DNA of 64,000 nt from Eutypa lata (taxonomy: Eukaryota > Ascomycota > Sordariomycetes > Xylariales > Diatrypaceae): NCBI GenBank assembly GCA_022661535.1, contig JAKULF010000007.1, positions 4,092,001-4,156,000 of the forward strand, written 5' to 3'. Below are positions 1 through 11,012 of the stretch, one piece after another; positions within the stretch are counted from its first letter, which is position 1, and the number at the start of each line of letters is the position of its first letter. The notes beneath the pieces are model-generated. The model ran no database searches. It worked only from the letters and a program-made list of their open reading frames with translations, and was not told the DNA's origin. The translations under genes and the position numbers were made by a program.

Positions 1-1320
1 TGATGGTTTTATCGCTTATGAGGCACGGTCGTTTAGATCCGCAGGCCATGAACCTGTCGAGGAGGTAACACGACCAGAATAGGCGTCGTCGCATCTCACG
101 TTCCACTGCTGTAATGCTTGAGTGCATGCCAACTTCTCTATGCAGCTCGAGAGCCATGGCCATGCCAACGGCATTTGCTATATTCATGTCAGTATGTCCA
201 CAGGTCTCATTTACTAGGTAGGATTCCACATACTCATTAGCATGTAGGCCTTCCTCCCCTTCCCTGCAGCCGTAAATGCGGTCACCAACAAAAGGAGGGC
301 TTGGAGTGCATCTACTGACGGCTCGTCTGTGTCAATCTCCCTCCTTGACCGTGAAGCATAGTCTTCGCTTAATCTAATAGCAGACTGGTAGCCTGCAGGA
401 TGAGATGTATATCTAAAATAGTCTTAGTTATGACCACATAAGCAGCTAAGCAGCAGATACTCACCGAGCAGAAACAGCATATATGGCATGCACTAAGTAA
501 TCGGGAAGTTGATTAAGTTGCAGCCGTTGTCGGACCGAGGACTCGTCAAGGATGTGGTAAGGTTTGGCATGGAACCGGCTAAAATAAGTATCGAGGAGGG
601 CATCTGCTTGGACACCAGGTGAAGGCTCGCTAGGAACGACGGGACTGTATACCGCCGACTCGGTAGGAGCCTCCGCTGCTCGAGCGGTATCCAAGGCCGG
701 GCGCTTTGGTTTTGGCCCCGACGTAGTTGCCCCATTTGCTGACCCTTCAAGGCCTGAAGTAGAGTCTTCTATAGTAGCGGATAGCGGTTCGTCTGAAGTG
801 GGTGAGACATCTTTATTCTGATCCTTGAGTCGTGCCTCAAGCCCGTCTACTCTCTTGAGTAGTGCTTCTAGCACATCTGTCTTCGGCCCTCTTTTTTTCG
901 GTACAGCATCTGTATATGAGAAGCCATGAAATCAGCTCATGGCCGAGCTCGTAGGCGGGAAGTAAGGAAAGCTTTGGTACGCACCGTAAATGCATGGACA
1001 TTGGAAGACCTGGCAAGCTTCACAGGCAGGACGCAAGCGGTTACACTTGATCTATGCGATAGACGTCATTTGTTAGATCCGAATAACCTAAATATCCTTT
1101 CGGCTGTTCTGGTAGGTCATGATGGTTTCGGTCCAAGAGATCGGGAACCAACCTTGCGCTTCCTACACGACTTGCAGTTCATCGACTCTCGGGGTTCATT
1201 GCTCATGCGCCGGGTCGGCAGGCGCTCGATGCCAACCTGCGGTCGTGACATGGTAACTGGATGAACCCCAGGAAGAGGCGCCACGCTCATACTCATCAGA
1301 TCGGTAGTTGAGGTGGTCAT
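1..1320 (-). CDS. Zn2Cys6 fungal transcription factor, 5 exons, partial (C-terminus beyond left edge)
   Basis: Exons (minus strand) are 1320-1153, 1051-985, 909-465, 412-234 and 177-<1. Introns have GT...AG ends. The joined protein of about 345 residues starts MTTSTTDLM. Its Zn2Cys6 binuclear cluster is C49-x2-C52-x6-C59-x6-C66-x2-C69-x6-C76 followed by IY. The cluster is cut by intron 1 after CKSCRKRK, and intron 2 falls just after it. A basic linker with RGPK and a short coiled-coil-like stretch ([12 protein letters not shown]) follow, as usual for linker and dimerisation. Downstream come [13 protein letters not shown] and [14 protein letters not shown], characteristic of the fungal-specific transcription factor domain (PF04082 type). 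The family consists of nuclear DNA-binding regulators that bind CGG-type sites. The target pathway cannot be read from the sequence; nearby GH105 and quinate-repressor-like genes make carbon-source regulation a possibility only. Exon joins are inferred. Confidence 0.85.
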
Positions 1321-4300
1321 GCCAACCCAGGCGGGATCGAAATATGGCCAATACTATATCCCCAGACGGCGGGCCGTTCCACGCACATATGCTGTCGGTA
1401 TGCTTATCCAGCCCTTCCTGCGCAAGGGTTCGTTTCGTCTAGTAAGGCCCGTGTATCATTGACAACTCAAGTCCTCCTGCCATTCAGTCATGTTGAATAT
1501 ATCGTCTTGCAAATCTTCGTAGTAACAGCAGTCGAGTTACACTCAATTCACGTCTCACATGTCAAGGGAGTATATAGATGGATGCGAAGAAGTAAAAGGT
1601 TCGGCGGACTCGACCTAATAAGGGTGGTTTACCACCCTCTCCTTGTCGTACTTTATTACTGGTAAGGGAAATTTGTGGTGCAGCAGATGCAACATATTGG
1701 AGAGAGTAGAGCGGCGTGGAGGTGGCTAGTGATCGACCAGGGTGACCAGGATCACAAAAGGGTTCCTGCTCGACATGCCTGCTCATCAACCCCAGGTCTG
1801 CCTCCTGCCCCTAGCATCTACTTAGGTGTGAGGGGCTTCAGATCATCGCGGGGAAGTATACTCAGTCCGGAGTACTAGTCTACTTTGGACACAAGTTCGA
1901 ATCCAGCAAATTGAAGGAAAAGGAACGGGGCTCCGCAGGCAACGTGACCAAGACCGCGCTAGAAGGGTCCGATTCCCGCAAGTATATTCGGCATCCTAGG
2001 ATATTCCAAGGGGTGGAAGGATGGCAGGGTCCTGGAAAACACGTTGGAGACTTCCATGACAGGGTTCGATAAAAGAAATACACACACACAAAGAAAAAAG
2101 AAGGCCATGCCATCATGGGTTGGCTCCTCTTTAGGCCCCTTGCCTACGTGCATATACGCACTGGTAGTGCTATAGACCCAGTTGCTCAAGCGCTGACCCT
2201 CGTCGGTGGTGGCCGGTAGTGTTCTGCCCTAAGACAGCGAAAGGTCCGGCATCCACTAGCTTAAACGGCCCTATCACAACGACGGTCACGCATTTATTAT
2301 ACAGGATCCACGATGATCCTGTTATATAGTTTTCCCAAGTTATTATATGGAGTTGGTTATGTGCACGGCTTAATTTTTCAGCTCAGCTAGATCGACAACT
2401 GAGAATAGCGCATTGCGTACCAGCAATCCGGTGTTCACCTCGGTGTCAGGAGGTTATGTTGTTGAGGTCTACTTAAATGGTACGACCGAGGTATCTCCAA
2501 CCTGACGGGCGAGAAAGCCAAGCCCGTCGCCGACTTAGTTTCAGGCCGGCGCTTGAAAAGTGTCAGGCCTACTAACTAGACTTTATTGAAGGAGCGGTCA
2601 CCCGTCGTAATTATAACTACGCATCATACTATGTATTCGTATATTTTCACTAGGTCGTCCATGTGAAATACTAAGCAGCCCCATACTTCATGGGGAGCAT
2701 GGGTTTCTTGAGCATCGTAGGCATAATTCCCCCTTGAGAAATATGTAACCCCCCCTTACCTTGCAAAGAAGGCTTGATTATATCTTTCATTTTATTTCAT
2801 CGGCAGCCACACACTACAACCATCTTTTTTGGCTTAAACGACAACGGTCCGAGGACAGTGACCTCAAGCCGTGATCCAGGTGAACACTCTCAATCAGGGT
2901 TTAACTTTAGATGTCTTCCTATAGGTCAATTAGACACGGTTAATGCATTCATCTGCATGCACGGGTCGGGGTCGTATTGAAGCTTATTTAGGCATATTGA
3001 TTAAGGCATCCCAAATGCCGTGGAGTCACACTTCTTAACAGAGCTTCACCATATAATGAATGGCACTATCTTCTTCTAGAACATATTTTGTCTGGCTATA
3101 GAACCCGTTGCACCATGGTGACCACGCTCCTTATAAGGAGACGACTTCCGCGTGAATCATTCGTCGGGTATAGTTCATGCCAATCTTAGCCTACCAAGTC
3201 TTGACCTCACCAAAACGCCGTGCGACGACAACATATACTACCAGACCTCAACAAAACGGGCCAGGATAAGATACCCCAGATATCAGTGGCTCACATAGCT
3301 AGGGGGCATTCCTACAAAGTGAATATGCAGTGTTGCCATGCGTCGTCGAGTCAACTCTAGGCTACGGGCCGTTTGCTACTTAGGTATGTATGCATGACTT
3401 TGTCTTAGACCTTACTACTACTGATGAGCAACTCCTACTTTCGACCACCGTAGCCTAGGGATAGTTCAAACGAAGTAATGATAAGTTCTTGGAAATCCCT
3501 TGGATATCGTCTTTAGCATAGCGGCTCCATATACGTATAAGCTGCCATTTCCTAATCCAGGGAATCTTATAAGTACTAACCAGACAGTCGGTTATCTCGT
3601 TCGCGGGTGGTCTTTTCTAGGCAGGTGACATTTAAGACGAAGGTGTCAACATCGAACACGCATACGAGATAGAGAAGAACAGACATATCTGCGCAAGTAC
3701 TTCCTGATAGAGCATCACATAACATGATAGTAAGTAAGTACGTACATACATACATACATGCATACAGCGACGTGCGAGTCTAACGGATGAAGCGCTTGCA
3801 AACTAAAACGGGGGATCCGCCTCCGCAAAGAACGTTCTTCTTGCCTCTCTTCCCGACATCACGGCCGAGTATGCGGAAATTACTTGTATCATTGCTTGAT
3901 CCATTACCTAAGTATAACATAGAGCTGAACTAAAATATTTCTTATAAGTGTCTATGTCAGCAAAAATGGACAGGGAGGCAGGCATGAGCGGATTACACGG
4001 GTACAGCTATACATACACAGTATCCTTCCTACTGGAATATAACTTAAAATGTTATCCGCACCAATAGGGGCTTGATTCAACCCTCCATTCTCCCCACAAC
4101 TTGGGTGTATGTACATTTTAGCCCCTGGCTATATACCAAGCAAATATGCCAATAGCTCTTGTAGGGTTTAGTCTAAAGCGCAACAATTCGTCCCGAGTTT
4201 TGGAGCAATGCCATGTAACTGGTAATTACTCTCTTGTTTCGCGAGCCGCTGGTTCGGACGGCCTTTGAGGTTTTACCAGTGACTGGCGTCTAACAAATTC

Positions 4301-7300
4301 ATAAATAGCTATGGCGTCTAATGGGATGATGGTCTCCTTTTGGGGAGCGTGAACCCAGTTTTACACGGGCCCTAAGCTCTTGGGTTTGTTAGGTGGACTT
4401 GGCGCTCTGGCTTTGGTTAGTTAGTTGCTTATGTAGCAGTTTAGGTGACGCGAACCACAAAATATTAGTTAGTGTCTTATCCCACTAATCCAGTCCGAGA
4501 GACACTCTGATGTTATGCGAAAAGATGCGCCGCACTTCAGTGTTTAACTAGAAACCCCCTCGTATTTCATCTGATGATCTACGTGATAGTTTCATATTTT
4601 GGAATTTTGTCACGGCCTAGGACTATGTAGGAAGTCGATTCTGAATTGGCAGATCTTATCAGATATACGTAGTAAAGGGGTTCAACAGCAGATGGGTTAA
4701 CTATAGTCTAAGTGCTCGACTGACTGAACAGCACCTTGACATACAGTGCATCCATTTAGCAGCAGGTAAACCAGCATGACTAGATACGGCATCCCCTCCA
4801 ACAGCCAGCCACCCAGCTTGCAGCAGACGTCGGGGTTCAACGTAGGGAAGCCGACTCGCAGGTTATCCACGGGTCTTAGTTAGTTAGAGCTCTAGATTCT
4901 AAGGACGCCGAACTATGTACGCAGTAAGTGTAGTGCCCGAATCTGGAGCCGGATAGGCGACTACCGTTGTGGCGCACATATAGCGGGTAGGCGTGCGTGC
5001 CAGCGAACGTGCTTCGAGTGGCGTTTCTTTGGGGGCTGCTGCATTGCCGCGTGCGAAAGTAACCCTACGTAGTAATGAGTGGCTTCATTCTTGACGTATG
5101 GGTGGACATGACTCGCGGTGCAAACCACTTTAAGAAGGTGTTCCAGTTGGCATCCACCAAGCCTTATCTATATATGCAGCTTTCCTTAGGTACCGGGCAT
5201 CTGCATCCTATGTTTGCCATATAGACAAAAAGTCGCCAGGCACCGGGGAAGACTGACGAGTGGGTAGCGAATCCAGCACCATCCCCGTTCTCTGGTCACT
5301 ACCAGTTAGTTGGCAGGTTAGTTAGTATGTAGGACGGCGTGTTGGTGAGGACCACCCGTAGCAGCCGTACGTACTATACGCAGCGGCTCGACCCGCCCCG
5401 GATGCGGGTCGTGTCCTATTGGATAGTCCATTCCAAAGTTGCTCAATTCGAAACGGCACTCTCGTACGTGGGATGTCAACTTCAAACACCAGAGGCGCAA
5501 CCCACATAAGCCCGATAGTCCTTTCATATACCAAGACAAGACGTATTTGCATACGATGCTGCCAACTTGTAAGGGTCCACAGCCAAGCCAGCCTTACAGA
5601 TTGCATAAATGATAGGCGATCGGGTAGGGTTAGAAGCTTTTTTCTTTCTTTCTTCCCAATATGCTCAACCAACCAGGTGTTATCTATCCCTTCGGAAAAT
5701 CTGAAAATAATACGATGAGATATATGTAGATATATTACCCCGGTATATAATCCGATTTAATCAACTTAATCTTATACATACCTAAATGATCATCAGGCTA
5801 TCGAGTTCTTCTCTCGTATTCCCCCACTATATGTTATCTCAGTACCAACAACTTCACTCCTATAGCATCTAACATAAGTAGCACATTACCATGAAAGGTA
5901 ACTACGTCCGTTATCATTTCCATGGGATTTAGTAAGACGAGCTTCCCTTTATCTTCTAGAAGCTACCAAAACGGACACTTTGTACGAAGTAGCCATTCAT
6001 CGAATATCATCTACACTCCAGTGACTTAGACATTGGATGCTGTTCAAGATATTTTTTACAGATGTTGCCGCTGGTCAAAGTAGACCAAACTCCTTTTGGT
6101 TCGGATACTGGTGTAGTGATGCGGCCCACCACACTCGCGGGATATAGGCCCGGATGAGAAGAGCCTACTTCGTACGATACTGAGGTGGAATTATGTCTTT
6201 TGAATCCTAGTTCATAACTAAAAGGAGAGAGAAGGGGCTTTTAGCACTACTAACAATACGACGTCATAATGGGGCTATTTTGCCTCGTTTTCGTTCCGGG
6301 CAAGAACAAAGGTGGTTGTGCACTTCTCATGCGGCAAAGTCCGGTTGTCCAAGAATGACTAATGTACAGTAATGTCTATCTGCGTGGGTCATTTCTAGTT
6401 ACCTCGAATTGCTTTGATGTCATGTTGCTCGGCCTTTTCGTAGACCCGTATTGAGCTAAGCGAGGCCTAGCGAATAATGCATGGTGTCCCCGGACCGGAG
6501 CTCCGGGTTTCTTGATCCGGCATTTTCGGTTACGCACCCGCCCTGCTCTACGGAATTGTGTAGGTGCAGATCATTGTGTAGGTGCAGATCCGCCCATGCC
6601 ATCGCCGAGCCATCTCGGTGCCAATACCGAGACACAGATCCAAATATTAATCAGGGCTTCTCCCTCGCCTCAAAATCAAGATTAACTTACTACATATAAC
6701 TTAATCCTTTTATTGAAAAATAGCTGGACTATAATGTTCACTGTCCACAATCAACTAATGGAAACCCATACATTTCAGCCCCTGAACCCCCAAAAACATA
6801 TTCCAAGAACAAGTCAGTAGCTTCATAAGTGTACCATGTGCTCACTAATATTAAAGTGATGTCGTCTTCTCGTACCTCTATGATAACGATGAGATGTAAA
6901 CAGTCGTATAACAGACTGAGCCAAAAAGTCTACAAGTGTTTTGCCTACCTGGACCTTCACGCCAATAGGGAGGTCTTGGTCAAGTTAAAAGTGCAAGTAC
7001 ATAGTGAATAACCTAATACGGTGTCTAAGTGACCATATACCAAGAGCCTACATAGATGATCATAAAAAACACCCAACGCAGCACAAAGTAGTACTGCGTT
7101 CGAGATTCGACTAGGCACATCAACCATCAACGGATGCCCACTCTATCACATCAGAACCGGAAAACCAAGTCAGTAACTCTAGGAAAAGACCCTCATGAGA
7201 CATTGCTACAGAAATATTGGGACGATGTTCACGGGGAAGGACGCGCCTGCCGTCTGCCCCATCTGCCGAGGTCTCCCTTGCTATCAATTCTCTGTAGTAG

Positions 7301-8269
7301 ATCGTCATGATCATATTACATTAGCTGGCATGTGGTCCTAAGCACGATCAAGCAACTCCTCATTCGATTCCTAGTGTTCAACAAATCATTATTTTATAAA
7401 GCAAATTGGCTAACGTTAGGCCAACAGGGGTGTAGGTTACTCAGGGGCTAATGACATAACCACCATCGCACTGGATTTACTTGATGAGTTGCCACTGCGT
7501 TCCTTAATCTTCGAGTTCTGGTAAATTTGGCTTTTGGCACTGCATATAGCTACAGCCAGTACCTTAATGCCATCTATAATGGGTTGGTGTGTGTGCTTCC
7601 CCGGTTATGGGATGCATACGACAAATAATAAGCCCCCTTGGCATCTAACATCCTATGTCAAAAAGTTGGATTTGGAGTGAGTGGTAATGAGCCACCCTTT
7701 TCAGAACCCTTCAGCTTAAGTTACCATAAAACGAAAGCTAGCCCCAGGTGGTTAACTCAATATTACCCGGCAGCAAGGCAAGCTAATCGTGGGTGTTTCC
7801 AGGGTTGCTCAATTGAGCCGCCATTTATCCATACCTATATGCCATCGTGACATATCCATCATTGCAGTGTCTCGTCGAACCTAAGGATCCATTTCTATTT
7901 AAGGCCTAGAGTTAAAAACATAGTTACACCGCATTTAAGCAATCCAGTGCAGGATGGATCACTGAGGTAGCATGGTCGCTGTGGTTCCTGCATCTAACTG
8001 GGGGTCCGGGGAAAGGGGGGGAAGGTCTAGAAGCCTAAATTATGTTGCCTAAGTAGCAGGACTCAATTATAGGATATAAATAAGGCTTTTATGCAGTGTC
8101 CCTTTGAGTATACTGAGTGGATGTCTATTAAGTCTTGGAGAAAAAGGGTAAATTCGAAGGCTTCAAGTAACCTTTGATCATCCATATATACACAATTAGC
8201 ATCTTTGATACAATTTTTTCAGGAACTCGTTAAATATTACCTATTTCCCCAATCTCATAGGTAATGATA
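1321..8269. other. Gene-free stretch, about 6.9 kb
   Basis: I find no reading frame with recognisable protein features here, in either strand. Short open frames around 5320-5720 overlap each other in opposing frames and look like chance. Visible structure is minor: an 18-bp tandem duplication at 6555-6590, an 11-bp inverted repeat at 5979 and 6167, and a GTAC/CATAC-rich microsatellite near 3733-3765. The many stop codons and TA-rich composition fit decayed repeat DNA, but no transposon family is identifiable by eye. Confidence 0.5.
6555..6590 (+). repeat. Perfect 18-bp tandem duplication
   Basis: The unit ATTGTGTAGGTGCAGATC occurs at 6555-6572 and again directly after at 6573-6590 without a mismatch. 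It lies in non-coding sequence and looks like a recent slippage or repair duplication. Confidence 0.9.
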
Positions 8270-9735
8270 TCACTTAGCCTCCATGAAAAGCTCATACTCA
8301 TAACTAGCAAATAAGAACGGCGCAACACCTTTCAGATCGTTCTCGAACAGGGGCATACTAGCGTAATACTGTTCCAAAGAAACCAGATTAGCACAAAACA
8401 AGTCACAAACAGGCCCCGAGTTTTATTACAAGACTTACTTCAAATGTTCCATTAGAGCTGAGACTCCCAGTCTGCACCGTCCATTGATACGTCAGCGCGC
8501 CATCGGACCCCCTGGGCCTCGCGAATGTGCTCGTCATCAGGTCGAGGCCGGCCAGCGCCGATCGCCGGTACTGCTGTCCCTCGATGAAGCCGAGTCGCAG
8601 CGCCTTCATCAGCCCGGCGACGAACATCGAAGAACCCGAGCTCTCGATGTAGTTGCCCCAGATGCCCTCGGTGCCGGGGGTCATGACCAACCACCAGCCA
8701 TTCGTACTCTCGTCCTGGGCCGCTACGATCGCGTCGCAGAGAGACTGCAAGTAGCCTAGAAGGCGGTCATAGCCCGAGTGAGACGCGGGAAATAGCTGGA
8801 GCACCTCGACGAGGGCCAAGAGGTACCAGCCCACTACAGCATCTGGGGTCAACAATTGTTTCTTTACGAGTGCGTAGGTATATTAGGGAGATGTTGGAGT
8901 TTGTCCGTGAGGAGAAAAAGCTCCTTGAGGAACTCGAAACTATGAACATAACTATTCAAAGAACAAGACAACTAGGAAGGGGTGACCTACCCGAGCGGCC
9001 CCAGACATGGGGCGCGGCGCCGGTCTCCGGGTCAGCCCAGACCTGCGTCTTGCTTACGTCGAATCCGTGAACCGGCAACCCGTTATAGCGTTCCGGGTCC
9101 GAGCGCGTCCCAGCATCGATGAGATCGAACTGGAGCGCGATGTCGTCCCAGGCCGTAGTGTTGTCGGGCTCGAACTCCCGCGTCCACCGCGCGTAGTACA
9201 CGTCGAGCATGTAGATCCCATCAAGCCACATCTGGTCGGCGTAGTCGGGATAGCGGTGGTAGAAGCCGCCGGCGGCCGTGCGGTGCGAGCGGTCTATCTG
9301 CGCCTTGTACTGCGACGCGGCCGTCTTGTATATCTCGTCGCCCGTGGCCGCGTACAGGTCCAGCCAGGTGTGCCCGTACCGGATGTCGTCGATGGAGTTG
9401 CTGTTGTTGTAGAATAGGATGTCCTCTCCGTTGTCGGCCGGGTATAGTAGGATGTTGGCCATGGACTGCACGAAGTCGAGGTACTTGCGGTCCCCCGTGC
9501 GCTCGAGGGCGAGCATCATGCCCGACAGGCAAGCTGACACCGTGTACGAGCCCTCGGGCTCCAGTCCATGCTTCATCATCGAGTCGGCCATCCACGTCAA
9601 GTACCGCGGCCCTCCGCCGAACTCGCCCGGTCCCACTTCTAAGTCTGGCGATATGAACCAGCCGCTGGGTAGCTCGACCCGGGAGGCACCTACAACACCG
9701 AGGAGGTTAAAGACTGCAAGGAGTATAGGATTCAT
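8270..9735 (-). CDS. Secreted GH105 unsaturated rhamnogalacturonyl hydrolase, 3 exons
   Basis: Exons are 9735-8991, 8842-8439 and 8368-8270 (introns of 148 and 70 nt), giving 415 residues and a TGA stop. The N-terminus (MNPILLAVFNLLGVVGA) is a signal peptide with likely cleavage near residue 17, so the enzyme should be secreted. The (alpha/alpha)6-barrel family motifs are present: RYGHTW near 120, YADQMWLDGIYM with the presumed catalytic Asp172, HVWGRS...GWY across intron 1, and a C-terminal ENDLKGVAPFLFASYEYE. GH105 enzymes (YteR/RhiN type) hydrolyse the unsaturated galacturonyl unit left on rhamnogalacturonan fragments by pectate or RG lyases; they add water to the 4,5 double bond. Total length is near the family's usual 370-420. 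Related family GH88 is the main alternative, but the MWLDG and ENDLKG motifs favour GH105. Confidence 0.9.
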
Positions 9736-11012
9736 AATGCGGAATTATCGGTACTGGACACGGGGCAAAAGGCTCAACGAACGTAGGTAACCGTTGATTC
9801 GATTCCATGGGTAGATAAGAAGGCATGATTAAATAGTCCGTTAATAAAGTTCCACCTTGAAGTTCTCCAAGACGTGGACTCGGTCTAAACGACCGGTGAT
9901 TCCACCTATAAGCATCCATCGCGGGGACTTTTCCGACGAACAAGCCGCATGACGAACCCGAACCTGCTTCTCGTACAGGGGAGAGAGATGCAACTCCTCA
10001 AGGTCGGAAAACCCGGTGATCGCCTTTGCCAAGCAATGAGGGGGTGAAGGCGATTTAAGCATCGGGCCAAGCTTTGCGGAGAGCATTAAGCGATCAGACG
10101 GGTAACTTGCCCTGCATCGTCGGGCTCGTCAGGACCGACAAAGGATTCATCTAGACCTAGAGTAGGTAGCTGTCGAAAATGAAGTATAATAAATATGCCC
10201 TAAATATGCACCTCAAGGGAGATCTGCATGGGGTAGACTGGGGAGAAATGGGGTAGCTGGGGCTACTACATACATACATAGGTGTCGCTGACGTCAAATC
10301 ATCAGCCTTATTAAAACAGCCAGGCCCTTCATGGGTAGGCCCCAGCCACAAGGAAACATTGGATATTTTAATTTCACATGTTTGACATAACTAGTTGGTT
10401 GCTTCGCTAATCTATACGTACAGTAGGTTCGTCGTTGCTAATAAAACTCCGCAAATAGGCTAAGGTGTACCGGGCTATAAAGGGGCTTGATATAGGGTTA
10501 CAGTCGCCAATCGCATCCCGAGATGAGCACAATGTATAATTCTTAATTATGTACAGTCTAGCCCTAACTTAGGCCTACCAGTAGACCTGCGTGGTGGTGG
10601 GTAGTATTAACGAAGGAAATTGGGCACGCCCGTTGGCTGACTAAGTATCGCGCGAGACAGCGAGCCTACACCAGGTCTTACAACGAACGGAAGAATAGCC
10701 GAATATCGAAAGAATGCAGAGCTCGTGGCCAGTAAACGCCATAGAAATGCCGGCCGTGGGACCTTCTGCGCATATAGCAACCAAGGTATCATCATAATAT
10801 ATGTGTTAAATACGATCGCTCCGGAGATGCGACTATAACCCAGGAAGACAGTAAGTAGTGTAGCCACCAAAAACAGAACAAACAAACGAACAAAAATTCC
10901 CCTAACCCCAATTCAAGAGGGGTAATGAGAAGCGAGATGTACATGTATTAGCAAATCATCCCATCTACCATGCCCCAGAAGCCCCGAGTCCATACACGTC
11001 GAAGGTTACTAC
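9736..11012. other. Intergenic stretch upstream of the GH105 gene and downstream of the quinate-repressor-like gene
   Basis: About 1.3 kb. The GH105 promoter should lie directly right of 9735, since that gene reads leftward. A minus-strand open frame at 10607-10885 encodes a hydrophobic stretch but has only a TTG start and no recognised family. I see no RNA gene or repeat of note beyond a short CATA run near 10270. Confidence 0.5.

Noticed and set aside
1895..1904. B-box-like GTTCGAATCC suggesting a tRNA
   Set aside because: No A-box at suitable distance and no acceptor or T stem pairing.
5318..5718. Overlapping open frames on both strands
   Set aside because: Mutually overlapping, no family features, no splice-consistent extension.
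10607..10885. Hydrophobic 92-codon minus-strand frame
   Set aside because: Only a TTG start and no family resemblance; hydrophobic stretches arise easily from T-rich DNA.
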